Origin: Papilionanthe hookeriana x Papilionanthe teres
Lineage: Eukaryota > Streptophyta > Magnoliopsida > Asparagales > Orchidaceae
DNA: 64,000 nt
Assembly: GCA_022702705.1 (NCBI GenBank)
Contig: CM040421.1
Coordinates: 67,760,121 to 67,824,120 of the forward strand
Direction: 5' to 3'
Of the stretch, positions 11,427 through 23,229 are shown in pieces. The notes beneath the pieces were generated by a model, which did not search any database, was not told the origin of the DNA, and saw nothing but the letters and a program-made list of their open reading frames with translations. Every line of letters starts with the position of its first letter. Within the stretch, counting starts at the first letter, position 1. The position numbers and the translations under genes were made by a program.

Positions 11427-12800
11427 TTAAGCGTCCTCTTTTGGTTCTTTAATCTCTTCTTTCTTTACTTCAATTTCTTTTTGAACTCTACCTTCCAACT
11501 CTCTTCCACTTCTTAATTGAATAGCTTTTACTTTCTCTTTATTCTTGTCTCTTGGATTTACTTCTGTATTACTAGGAAGCATGCCTTGGGATCTATTACT
11601 TAATGAATTGGCTATCTGTCCCAATTGATTCTCAATATTTCTAATTGTAGCTCCTTGACTTTGCAATTGATTTCCCATCTGTAACACCACTTATTCTATA
11701 GACAACTTCTTCTCCTTAAATTGTGAAGCACTATTAAAACCTGGAGCATAAGTAGGTCTATAATTATTATTTCCTTGGTTGTTCCAATTCCCCAATGGGT
11801 TTTCTTGATTGTTCCCCCATTGTTGAGTACTACCACCCTGATTATTGGTATTCCAGTTAAAGTTTGGATGGTTCTTCCAACCTGGGTTATGATAATTGGA
11901 ATATGGGTTATTAGGCTTGTTTACGGCATTCAAAGTTTCTAAATATGATTGAGAATCTACCATTTGACCTAATGAATTTTCTTCAATCATTGGAATTGGT
12001 TGAGAAAAATTCATTCCAAATTGGTCAATTTTTCTTGAAATTGCAGCAACTTGATTTGCTAGCATAGCAAAAGCATCAGAATCATGAATACTGGCTACCT
12101 TCTTAGGATTTAACCTTTCAGAAGGCCATTGAAAATTATTTGTATACATTTCGTTAATTAAAGCATAAGCATCATTAAACTATTTAGAAATCAATGAATC
12201 ATTGGCAACAACATCAATAATAAATCCAAGAGATCCAACTAATCTATTATAAAAAGTTTGAATTATTAGCTAATTTGGTATCGAATGATATGGACACTTT
12301 CTTAGGAGATCTTTAAAATGTTCCCATGCTTCATAAATAGATTCCCCTTCAACCTGGCAAAAAGATGTAATATTATTTCTAAGCTTAGCAGTCTTTGATG
12401 GTGAAAAATATTTAACAAGGAATTTTTGTGCTAAGTCACTCCAAGTTCTGATAGATCCAGGTGCTAATGAATTTAACCATATCTTAGCTTTATCCCTTAA
12501 TGAAAAAGGAAAAATTCTAAGTCTAATAGCATCATCCGAAACAGCATCATATTTAAATGTAGCGCATAATTCTAAAAAATTGGCAAGATGGAAATTTGGA
12601 TCTTTAGTTGGTGATCCCCCAAACTGATTTTTAGATGTCATCTAAATAATAGCAGTTTTAAGTTCAAATGAATTAGCAACTACAACATGATTTTGAATAC
12701 TACCATGAAATTCATCTATTCCAGGGTTAGCATAATCTCTTAAAAGTCTAAATTCTTGATGAATTTCAACATTTTGATTATTTTGATTACTTTTGTTTGC
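11427..12800 (-). pseudogene. Athila gag
   Basis: The probable start is MANKSNQ at about 12800. A stop near 12643 precedes NQFGGSPTKDPNFHLANFLE, the typical Athila gag entry. The Retrotrans_gag core follows with IRLRIFPFSLRDKAKIWL and FLVKYFSPSKTAKLRN (12270-12641). The C-terminal half, 11691-12149, includes FQWPSERLNPKK and an Asn/Gly/Trp-rich tail around YHNPGWKNHPNFNW. A last piece (11427-11690) starts VLQMGNQLQSQGA and ends in a charged Glu/Lys linker. Gag forms the particle that packages element RNA. No CCHC knuckle is seen, as is usual for this lineage. At least two stops and one frameshift break the gene. Confidence 0.92.
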
Positions 12801-13059
12801 CATTTCTTGAATATTTTATATTTTTCAGTATTTTTAATTTTTTAATTTTTCTTATAGTTCTTTCTAATTCAGAATCATAAGGCACAAGTCTTTTAGAACC
12901 TAAGCTACGCATACACAATTAGATAAAACACAATAAAATAAAATTACACATTAAAAACAACAACTTCCTAAAATAAATCTAAAAAAATTAAATAAGACTT
13001 TAAAAAGTAAAAAATAATTTTTTAAAGATTTTCTTTATTAATTTCTTTAATAATTTTTG
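12801..13059 (-). other. Leader of A between PBS and gag
   Basis: AT-rich untranslated leader, about 260 bases, with no ORF or structured motif that I can support. Confidence 0.6.
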
Positions 13060-13077
13060 TCCCCAGCAACGGTACCA
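13060..13077 (-). promoter_or_regulatory. Primer-binding site of A (tRNA-Asp type)
   Basis: The plus strand reads TCCCCAGCAACGGTACCA, differing at two bases from TCCCCGGCAACGGCGCCA. The latter is the 3' end of plant tRNA-Asp(GTC) as I recall it and is intact in element B. It lies six bases from the LTR, the expected position for minus-strand priming. Confidence 0.88.
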
Positions 13078-13083
13078 AAAACT

Positions 13084-13110
13084 TGATCCACGATTTGATA
13101 TTTATGCTTA

Positions 13111-13148
<38 letters not shown>

Positions 13149-14926
13149 ATACTCCTTTTAATGATTTATAATGCGGATACTACATAAGTACACATATCTT
13201 ATATCAAATAATAAAAAAATTTCTGATTAAGCCCCAAGATATCGAACTCATAGAGAAAGTTATAACAAAGAAAATATTTTCTAACTTAGAAATTATAAAA
13301 TTTTCTTTTTTACTTTTAGAAAAGATCTTACATAAATTAAAGATAATATTTTAGGAAACATAATTTGATTCTTTTTGTTAATTTTATAAATTGAAATGAA
13401 AGTAAGCAAATACTTTAACTAAACTTTTGTAAGATGAAAACTTATGCAAATGAAATATCTATTTCCTTTATATGAATAAGTAACAAATTATGAAAAATGT
13501 TTGTTATGGAAGTATCTAAAATGTGTTGTGCCAAATATGAGCAATAATGTTCTTTACCCTTACTAGAGATCCTATATAGAACATATGTTAATTCACTGTT
13601 CTAAAAATCTTGAAGATGGGTTAGGCAGGAAAGATACTAGCTCTCACTCTAGAGTTTCCTTGATTCCTTCCACCTGAGGACTAACATCTCGTATCAAAAC
13701 ATAAAACAATAAACCAAATTAGGGGCTTTAGCCTGTCACTCTAAAGTCCTCTAATTCTACACCCATCAAAGTATATCTCCCTATTTATTTACACTCAACT
13801 ATATGGATTACATTCTCACCCATACAATCTCATGTGATTCTTTTCAATTGTTGACTGAGACAATACCGCACTGGATCTTACATGTTCTCACAACATATTT
13901 GAACATCTTAATTGGTCAAATCAAGAAGTAAATGAAGTACAAGGTTTTGAATCATCACAACTTCTTCCAACATTGAAATACTATACTTCGCACAACATAT
14001 TTCCATAATTTAATTACTTCATCACATTAAGGAAAAAGATAAAGAAAACTACTCAGAATTCATGGAGAAAACACAATCACAACTTGGTTTAAAAATAGAA
14101 GTCATAGTGAAAACACAAGAAGTCTTAATTAAAAATCAAATGTAATACAAAGATAAAGACTTATATGTCAATCCTCTCCACAAAACTCTTGAAGTTCCTT
14201 TGAAAACTTTGATTTCTCTTACAATATTTTATTGAGGTCGGCGCCCAACTCAGTAGACTCCAAATCTCAATTCTACTTCTAATACAAACTATATAAAATA
14301 AAGTAAAGATGGTGAAGTGCAGAGGTGTGTTCTAAGATAACTTTCTAACATAAACCTTACTCTAAAACACTAACCACACCCTCCAACAACAACCATTTTT
14401 CTGATCTTCAAGTATTTTTTTTATACTTTTCCAAAAGGTGTCTTCGTATCTCTTCAAATTGTGTCCCGATTCAATGTATCTTCCAAGAGATGCATCCATT
14501 CAAAAGTAATTTGAATGAAAATTGGTGCCAATAGGTAGTTACCCACATTCTCACCAAGAGGTGCTTCGAAAACCTCTTCAAAATGGCATCAAAATTAAAA
14601 TAACTCCCTTTTTTAACTGCCGTACTTAAGTGCGGGGTACCGGTGCTTAGCCGCGAGCCTGCTGGCGTATAAGCGCCAAAATGTTGCGCATAGCTACAAG
14701 CCTTGGAGCGTAAGTGCGATGTCCAGTGCTTAGTCGCCACTCATCACTTCTTCAATTTTCTTCAGTTTTTTCTCCAAATTTGTTCCTTTTTCCTTTTTCT
14801 CATCATAATCATCCAATTAATCATACCTATAAGAAAAACACATAAAATACCTTCCATTAAAGTGCAATATCATCAAAAATAGGTATAAAAACGTGCACAA
14901 AAATACTATATATTTTAGGTGTATCA
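13084..14926 (-). repeat. Right (5') LTR of element A
   Basis: It starts TGATCCACG and ends GTGTATCA, 1843 bases. It includes a (TA)n run at 13113-13142, a conserved LTR block around 13621-13685 (gagtttcc...cacctgaggactaac), and a CpG-rich island at 14628-14745. As the upstream LTR in the minus-strand sense it would hold the promoter. No gene is present; the ORF called at 14471-14740 is an artefact of the island. Confidence 0.93.
14628..14745. promoter_or_regulatory. CpG-rich near-palindromic island in the LTR of A
   Basis: An abrupt GC-rich patch in an AT-rich LTR, built from GTGCTTAGCCGCGA, GGCGTATAAGCGCC, TGCGCATAGC, GCGTAAGTGCG and GTGCTTAGTCGCCAC. The wording (CTTAGC / TAAGCG) is the same as in the two internal islands of this element (about 6255-6345 and 7345-7400) and differs from islands in other families. 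It lies about 180 bases inside the transcription-upstream end of the LTR (U3). The function is unknown; a promoter element or RNA hairpin is possible. Confidence 0.6.
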
Positions 14927-17900
14927 TTTCTTCTTGCCAATTTTATTATTTAGGGCTTAAATTCACTTGATACCGATCATGTGAATAGCCTAGAAGATGT
15001 GAGGATTTATGTCACCCGACGACAATCTTAGATTCCTAAGACGAGTTAGGGCTTATATTGCATAATGTAGTCATGCGAAGGCCTAAAGAGATAAAGTGAG
15101 GGTTTATGCTGCACTAGGCTAGTTACCTCGAAGTCCTATGACTTGTTGTTTAATTCTAAGGAGTTTTGCTATTGAAGATGGCCGTGCTGCCCACTATGCA
15201 TGCTCCAAGCTCCTCGTCGTAGCAGGTTTAGTTTTAGAAGTGTCAATTAAAGAGAAAAGAGAAGTGTTTTGTTTTGGAAATGGTTTAAATTGAGATGTCT
15301 TAAAGTCTTATTATGGAAATATTTAAGTTGATTATAGCGACACCGGTTAGGATCCTACGGTTCCCTTATTTCAACACCACTATTTTTTTAGATTCATTTA
15401 GTCTAAATGAATTTACTAAACTCAACTAAATGAGTTCCATACTTTCATTTAGACCGTGAGAAATCTCGTTAGCAGCCGTAGGTTGCATCCTCCGAAGTAT
15501 TCTCGATCATTGGATAGAGACGTTTTAATTTAATTTATCTTATAATTTTATTTTGTTTGTGATTAAATTTTGAGTTGTCTTATATTTTGACTGTTGCGAT
15601 GGTGAATTGTATCTTCGTTTTATTTTAATTTTGATTTTCGTTTCAGTTTTTGGCTATCCTAAAGGTTTTGGTTTTCATGCAGGGTAACATTGTTGTTTAG
15701 CATGCAAGCTTATAAGCAAGAAAAAAATAGTAAAGAAGGTAAAAAAAAGAGGGTACTATAAACTTAAAAAAGTGTACCTGGCGAGTCTTCTCGTTCCCTC
15801 ACCAGAAACTTTAGTATCTTTTGCAGTAGACATTTATATTTTGTAGGAAAGTAAAGCCTATAGATAGGTTCGTCACAACCCTACCAAATGCCATGTCATA
15901 ACTTGGTGGGTCCTGTTTATTCATTTGAGAGATGCCTTCTTTCATAAGTATAATATGTTCAGCTGTCCTACAAGATGTCTAGAAGACTGGTGAAAAGATC
16001 CAGAGAGTCCCTAGATATTTCACAATCCTTTTGAACTTTCTTGAGTTCATTTAAACTTATCATATCTACTAAATGATTCATTCATTTCATACCCTTATTC
16101 TTAATGAGCTGATGTTTTAATTATCCCAAAAGGTGGGATAAATATCACTTGTTATTTCATTTATGAATTATATAAGTGGGGCCTTTAGAGGTAATTTAAT
16201 TTATAAAAGAATTTAACCAATTTTGATGACCTTGTAGTGTTTCAAATGTGTTTAACATTAATTGTGTTTTCTTTTATAAACTTCATTAGTCAAATTTCAA
16301 ATAAGCCTAGTCTCACTACCAAGCCCTTAAGACTTCGGTGGATATATTTATAATTTTTTTTAGAAAAGTTTATATTGACTCTTATGATCATGATTCTTAT
16401 CTAAATATTGAATTATCATTTAACCACTAATTAGAAGTTTTAGATCATTAAATATCACCTTCCAAAGATGAAACCCCTAACTTAGGATCACTTAGTCTTA
16501 ATTGCCTTCCAAATTAATGTAATTTAAAGAAATTACAAATTTACCTTTTAATACGACAAGAAATGAGAATTCATTTATCCATTTATGTTTCAATCATTCA
16601 ATCAGGTTAATTAAGACCATTCATTGCCCATTTCCCACTTTAATTAAGCCTAAATATAGATTAAGGTTAAAATTCTTTAAAATTGCACTTTTGCCCTTGA
16701 AGGCTTTATCACCTAACAATTTATTAAATTTAATTCAAATGATTTTAAAAATTTTATATTACCCCACTTATGGGTCAATTAAAACATCAGAGGAGAAAAA
16801 TGTGATTTTTCTTAAATTAATTTAATTTATATAATTATTTTTATGCAAAGTAGGAATTTTGAAAGAAAATTCAATAACTTACTCAAAACACATTATTTAT
16901 TTTTAAGAAAAATACTGGAGGTTCACTTATACTAGAGGACAACTTGGACCAAATTTCATGATTTTTTAAATTTTAATTTAATTATTATAATTATTTTAAT
17001 TTTTGGAGTATTAATTAAATATAAAAATATTAATTAGGTAGAAAATTATGTTTTATATTTTTCTTAAATCTCTCTGAGGCCAGGGAACCTAGAGAAATAA
17101 ATTTCATATGTTTGTGATCTATGTTTTAATTATTGGAATTATTTTGATGGAAAAAGTAAGGAAAAATTATTTTAGCCTTTTAAAAATTAATTTTAACCCT
17201 TTAAAATTTAATATCTTTACTTAAAGGGTTAAGAAAATTATTCAAATTGTTCCTAAGTGATTAGGAGGAATTTAGAACATTTCCATCAATTTTATTAATT
17301 TTGTGGTTTTCTTAAATTTTTTAATTATTTAAATATTTAAAATAGCTTTAAAAATGAAAATTTAATTTTAATCCCAAATTTATTTTTAAAATTTTTCTCT
17401 AATAACAGAGAACTCTCAAAACCAATTTGGTAATTTTTTGAGTTGTATTTTAATCATTAGAATTATTTTAACGCCAAAAATGCTATTTAACTTTGAAAAT
17501 TTATTTAAGTGGCTAAATCAACTCCAGTTGACTTAAAATTTTTATGGGGAGTTCCTCTAACTTTAAATTACAGTGGAGAATAATTTTTTTATTATTTACT
17601 TTTATATTCAATCCATTATGTTTTTATTTAGGTTTAGTGTGTTGATTAAAATTAGGGTGAGTTTTAATGAGTTAAATCAAGTTTACAATTGTCCCATGGT
17701 CCTCTGATCAAAAGTAACATAACAAAAATAATTTTATATTTTTCTTATGAGTATTTTATTTTTTATAATTTTTTAATTAAAACAAACGCAATAAACTTGA
17801 AAAATATGGATCTTCTCATAGAGATCCTCTGACTTTGAAAAAATCAAGGACGATCCCTCATGACAGAGGGAAAAAAATTCCAAAATTTCAAACCATGGTG

Positions 17901-18117
17901 AAATGTTCATGCAAATAAAGAATTAAAATACCAAATAATGTATTTAATTGGTTAAAAATAAAATATACATCAAATAAACTTAAAACCATTTCCACATTAT
18001 TCTCCTCCATTCACTGAGAAAGATGATATTTTTCTTTTATTTTTATAATTTTTATACACAAAGTTACGGATTTTTAAAGGTCACCGATTTAAATAATTCA
18101 TAAAAATCCCTAATTTC

Positions 18118-18350
18118 CTACTTATCCATGTGGCGCCAACTTAACCTCGATAGCTCTGAAGCTCCAAGTTTCAAGCTCTGGTTCGGCGCCGCTATCCACA
18201 TAGCCGCCTCGTCAGTGCGCACTTTATGCATAACGAGTCCATCCGCCGCAATCCCAGCCATGCAACCATTACAAACTCGATCCAACGACGCTCCTCCTTC
18301 ATCCCCATCTGGTTCTTCCCGCAGACCGTCCACCTTCTAACCCTAAGATC
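18118..18350. other. GC-richer patch conserved in both Tat LTR copies
   Basis: A 230-base segment of distinctly higher GC than its surroundings, open in several frames on both strands (for example 18128-18340 plus and 18118-18333 minus). The counterpart at 49255-49475 is recognisable (both begin with a GTGGCGCCA stretch and end near CCGTCCACCTTCTA), but the open frames differ and do not encode the same protein. I therefore do not call a gene. It could be an old captured exon or a structured or regulatory part of the LTR. Confidence 0.55.
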
Positions 18351-19299
18351 TTGAGCTAGACTCAACCAAATTGCTTGGAGTTTGTTTCTATGGACTCATC
18401 TGACCTAAAAGAACCTATCTATATGGCTAAACTAGACTAAAGTCAACCAAATGTTCATGGAGAATCCAAACAACCTTGGGAATGGGAGAGAGTTCAATAC
18501 ATTTATCTGAGAGGGGAGTCCTCGATCAGATGGTTGTAGTAGATTTGATTGGTCTTAACGAACCTCCAGATGAAGCCTCTTGCCTTGGTGAAATGTCAAG
18601 ACCTGAAATCGACCAAGGCCGATTTCAGGTGTTGATCAAAGTATGGGGTAAAGGCTCTCCGTGATGCGGCTTTGGGGGAACTTCTTCTTTCAAAGCTGTG
18701 AAGGTGTGGGCACAGTTAATTAGATTTTGGTTCAGTGTAGAGTGGTAATGAAATGTGTCCTAGTTTCGGCAAGGTTTTGAGCTTCAAAATTGAACTTAGA
18801 GAGTGGGTGAAATGGCAGGGAAGTAGCAGGGATGAGCTTAGGGAGGTTACAATTAGCTATGGGAACAATTTGTCAGAGTTTCCTCTAAGTTTTGTGCACA
18901 CACCCCTTTGGCTGTCAATGATGGTGGTTTAAATAGAGGTCCTTAGAGGAACTACCATGGCTGGGATTTGGGTGAGTTTAAGTGCTTAGGTGGAGGGAAA
19001 CAAGGAGCAATTAACTAATCTGGGTGAGGAAGCTTGGATGGGTAAATATGAGTTTTTTTTTCTTGGGTGCTAGCTCTAAGTTTTGCATTCTCTGGTGACT
19101 AAACCGGCCGGCCAAGTCAGGGGAGGTGGCCAGTTGTCAGGTGTTTAGGTGGGCAGGCCATAAGTGGGGTGACTTTAAGTGGTTAAGTGCTCATTGCAAA
19201 TCTCTTTAAGTTTTACCTATTTAAGGGAGGGGATCCCCTAAATCATGAGACCTTTGGTCCATGGGTTAAGTAGATTCAGCTAGGTGGATCCAACTCATC

Positions 19300-20420
19300 C
19301 TAGGGGTCCAATGGATGGCTATGGTGAGCTTAGTTTGGTCACATTTGGTTTGATTTGGTTAATTTGGTTCCTGGGTTTAATTTGGGTCATTTGGGTTCAA
19401 ATTGGGCTAGGTTGGTTTCAAGCTTAGTTTAGGTCCAATTGATTGTTCAATAATGTGTGTATGATTTTCATAAAGTGTTTGGGAGGGGATTGAAGTGGTT
19501 TTGAATTGGTTTGGAGGGTTAATTTGGCTTGATTTTGGTATTTGGTCAATTTTGGGTATGTTGGGTTAGCTTGGGTTTGGGTTAGGCTAGAGTTGGCTCA
19601 GGGCTCAATTAGTGGTTCCAAATGGTTTATAGGGATGTCATAAAGAGTTTTAAACATTAGTTGGATGTCAATTTTGGGGTGAGGGCAATCAATTTGATGG
19701 ATTTTCAACATGTGACCAATTTGGGGCAAAATTTTGGTTTGACTTGGGTGAGGTTTGGGCTCAAATTGGGAGAAATTGATGGTTTGATTTTGTTTAGGGG
19801 AATGTCATGAAGATTTTAGATTCAAAATTTGGAGAAATTGATTGACATTGGGTTTAATTTGGGGAAATTGGGTCATATGGTCAAAATTGGGGCTTTTTGG
19901 TTTGGGTTGAAATTGAATTCAAATGTGGATCAAATTGGCCTTGGCTTTTGTTTAAACTTGGATTGGGGGTGTTGAATTAAATTTTGGAATTGGAATTGGG
20001 GGGAATTGAACTCTATTTAGTGGACATTGGGGTGATTTGGGCATTTTGGGCCTTAAAAGGCAATTTGGGGCTTTTTGTTAAATTGGGCTCATTTGGTCAA
20101 ATTAGGTCAATGTAGTGGTTCAAAATTGAAATTGGGAATGTTTGGAAAGTTTCAAATTTTTTTTGAGAATTTTTGGGCTAATATGGGCATTTTGGTAATT
20201 ATGGGGATTTTGGAGCTATCTTGGGAATTTTAGTAAATTTGAGGTGTTTTGGGTATTTTGAGTGGTGAAGAATATTTTGGGGTGATGTTTTGAGGGATTT
20301 TGACAATTTTGGTTGATCTTGGGAATTTTGGGCAAAATTGCTAGTTGAGAGGGATTGATAACCCATTTAAGCCATGGACCAAGAGAATTCCCCATTTGGA
20401 TCCTCCATGTACTGGTACTA
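19300..20420. repeat. GT-rich, TTTGGG-type low-complexity tract
   Basis: More than 1 kb in which the plus strand is dominated by short words such as TTTGGG, AATTGG and TTGGGT, with very little C. The same region of the other LTR (50430-51560) shows it too. It is not a clean tandem repeat. The one ORF here (20216-20425, minus) is low-complexity and rejected. Confidence 0.8.
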
Positions 20421-21539
20421 ACCAAACCCTAGCCTGGGGCTAAGAGCTTGGGGAAACCACCCACATGAGTTTCCAAAAGAGTAGGGGATCAAGTGTGGAG
20501 AAGTTTGGTTTAGGGTTGTGAGGTAGTGTGTGAGAGTGCAATGTGCAAGTGTGTGCGTGAGCCTCACCCAGACCACCCAGGGTAAGTTCTAAGGTTTGAC
20601 CATCCTACAAGGAACTCCTCTTGAGCTTCCTAATGCTTGGTCTCATCCTCCTAAGCATTTAGAGGTTATAATTTAAGCATTTGAAAACATTAAGTGAGGC
20701 AAAGAAGTGTCTTGATTTTCTATGGGATAAGGGTTCCATTGCTAGTCTTCTAAGATAGTCACTAGGAGAGTCCTATGGCTAGAGCCTAGGCTATTCTAAA
20801 GAAAGAATGAACCTCAACCAAAAGTGATGTCAACAAATGAACCCCCAATAGGTGTGGTGTGCTGGACAAACACACTACATGTATTGGTGTTGACTGATAA
20901 GATCGATAAAACCAACACAACTGTCTGAGTCAAAACTTAAGAAAAAATTTAGAATTCAAAGAGGAAGTTTCCCCTAGAAATTATCTGGTTGAGAACCTTC
21001 AAACCCGGGAACTTTCACTGGGGAAAGCAGGTGGGATACCCTTAAAATGGAGCCATGAATTTCAAGCCTCTAAATTTTGAAGGGAACCCGATTCGATTCA
21101 ATTTGAAGATGGAAATCAGAGTTAGGATTTGATTTGAATTTCAGATTTGAATTTATTTTTAATTTAAATTTTTAGTTTTGAATTTTATTTTAAAATTTAT
21201 GGAATTTATGGAAATTTGAGTTTGTAGAATTTCGAATTTGTGAAACTTTCACTTTGATTTTGAGAATCTTAATTTCGCGGGAATTTTTTAGTTTAAGTGA
21301 GTGTAGAGGGGAGAGTCGGAATTTAGGTATCAACCTCGAAAGGAGGGAATCAGAATTTAAATACTGATCCCAAAGGATGAGATCTGGAATTTAGGTACCT
21401 GTCTCGGAAATGAGAATCAAAATTTAGGCACTGATCTCGAAAATGAGAACTGGAATTTAGGTATCAGTCTCGAAAATGAGAATAAGAATTTGGGTACTGA
21501 CCTCAAAATATTGTGAATGCGGAAAAAATCTCGGAAGGG

Positions 21540-22440
21540 AAATGGAAATGTAGGGAAATTGACGTAATCGGACGACTAAGCTCCGACATATAAATATCAT
21601 GGAAAGCGAAAAATATCTCAGAAAGGATGCGGAAATATAGGAAATTTAGGGAATCAGATGACAAAGCTCCAATTCGAAAATATCATAGAAAGCAAAAAAA
21701 TATCTTGGAAAGGAAATGAAAATATAGAGAAGTTTAGGGGATATAGATGGCAAAGCTCCGATTTAGAAATATCATGGAAGGCAGAAAATATCTCGGAAAT
21801 GAAATTGAAATATAGGAAAATTTAGGGAATCAGATGACAAAGCTTTGATTCAGAAATATCGTGGAAAGCAGAAACTATCTAAAAAAGAATGCAGAAATAT
21901 AGGGAAATTTAGGGAATCAGACGACAAAGCTCTGATTCAAAAATATCGTGAAAAGCGAAAAAATATCTCGGAAAGGAAATGGAAATATAGGGAAAGTTAG
22001 GGAATCAAATGACTAAGCTCCAATTCGGAAATATTATGGAAGGCGAAAAATATCTCAGAAAGAAAATGAAAATATAGGGAAATTTAGGGAATCAGATGAC
22101 AAAGCTGTGATTCAGAAATATCGTGGAAAGAGGAAAATATGTTGGAAAGGAAATGGAAATATAGGGAAATTGACAGAATCGAACGACAAAGCTCTGACCC
22201 AGAAATATCATGGAAGGCGAAAAATATCTCAGAAAGGAAATGGAAATATAAGGAAATTGACGGAATCGGACGACAAAGCTCTGACCTGGAAATATCATGT
22301 AAGGTGGAAAATATTTCGGAAAGGAAATGAAAATATAGAGAAATTGAAAGAATCAAATAACAAAACTCCAACCCAGAAATATCATGGAAGGGGACAAATA
22401 TCTCGGAAGGGAAATGGAAATATAGAGAAAATTTAGCACA
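21540..22440. repeat. Tandem repeat, unit about 85 bases, about 10 units
   Basis: Diverged direct repeats in which each unit carries words like GAAATATCATGGAAGGCGAA, AATATAGGGAAATTTAGGGA and GACAAAGCTC. The landmark GAAATATC(A/G)TGGAA recurs near 21857, 22029, 22113, 22200, 22287 and 22373, giving a period of 84-87. The homologous array in the shared LTR (52740-53180) has only about five units. The ORFs it produces on both strands (22084-22458, 22107-22436) are repeat translations. Confidence 0.9.
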
Positions 22441-22732
22441 TTGAGAAGGAAAGCTCAATGGCTCATTTCCAGCTCAAGAGATGAGAGAAGGGGAAACATA
22501 ATTTAGGTACTGATCCCAGAATTTCATGTGAAAAGATTTAGAGAAAATTTGATATTGACTTTCGAAGAAAGTAGAATTGGTGGGGTTCGGCCAAGATTTG
22601 TAGAATTTCGCGACATTTTGAATTTGTGGGAAGTGACATTGCGTAAAGTGTCTAATTTCGCTGGGGTGCTTTTGGAAATGAAGAATTTGAGGATGAGTGC
22701 AAGGACTCAGAGTCTTGAGAGAGAGAATTAGC

Positions 22733-23000
22733 TTATCATTTGTTTACAATTTATCTATTTCTTTCGATTTGTTTCTTTTCATTTGATTTCATTTTGTTTC
22801 ATTTTATTTTGTTATTATTTAACTTGGGGAGTATTCGATTTCAGATTCAAATTTTCCTTTTTTCTTTTATTTTATTTTAACTTCTTCATTTGTTATCATT
22901 CATTTTTTTTGTATCGTTCTTTATTCATTTTAATTTGGGACCAACATATGGTCTTGCAACTTTTTGACCATTGCGTTAGAAGAAACATTTCTGAAACATA
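22733..23000. other. T-rich low-complexity junction between the Tat LTR and internal region
   Basis: The plus strand consists of TTTCATTTTG-like words, so the minus (sense) strand is A/G/T-rich. The proposed LTR edge lies at 22843. On the minus strand, GAAAAAAGGAAAATTTGAATC immediately precedes TGAAATCG, which fits a polypurine tract and LTR start, though less cleanly than in the Athila elements. Confidence 0.4.
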
Positions 23001-23229
23001 AATCTTTACTAGTTTTGCTGAAAGCAGTAGTACAACTGATCACATGCTGATAAGCATCCAAAAGTAGATCGAGTGTACATAGCTGAAGAAAACTGACATA
23101 TCATGTCATGCTGGTACAAAAGTGGTGACAACGGCCGTGAATTTGTACAGGAGGTAGTAGATGTCTGCCTTCTAAGGCCGTCCCATGAACAAGCCAACCA
23201 ACCAAGGCTACGCTCTGGAACAAAAGTCC

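Larger units (their letters stand above)
2563..14926 (-). mobile_element. Athila-type Ty3/gypsy retrotransposon A
   Basis: The element begins TGATCCACG on the plus strand and ends GTGTATCA. Flanks are TTTCC (2558-2562) and TTTCT (14927-14931), a 5 bp target duplication with one mismatch, and the host LTR homology is continuous across the pair. Read on the minus strand it has LTR, tRNA-Asp-type PBS, gag, protease, RT, RNase H, integrase, two env-position ORF remnants (ORFa, ORFb) and a damaged 3' LTR. The Athila assignment rests on the gag wording (NQFGGSP...DPN), the PBS and gene order. Without the LINE inside it (2584-5125) it would be about 9.8 kb. Stops and frameshifts throughout show it is dead. 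Confidence 0.92.
14932..22843 (-). repeat. Tat F 3' LTR, main segment (noncoding)
   Basis: Alignable along its whole length with 46150-53663. Together with 2003-2562 it gives a block of roughly 8.5 kb that lies downstream of the AlkB-like ORF, where the 3' LTR belongs. Its proposed inner end is ...CGATTTCA at 22843, next to an A/G-rich tract on the minus strand that could be the PPT; the same junction occurs at 53663. Sub-regions are a GC-richer patch (18118-18350), a GT-rich stretch (19300-20420), tandem repeats (21540-22440) and T-rich sequence (from 22733). No credible gene is present. Confidence 0.7.

Noticed and set aside
21540..22440. CRISPR-like spaced repeats
   Set aside because: Whole units are repeated without unique spacers, and the setting is a plant retrotransposon LTR.
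22084..22458. ORFs of over 100 codons on both strands
   Set aside because: Translations of the ~85-base tandem repeat; they differ between units and have no counterpart in the other LTR.
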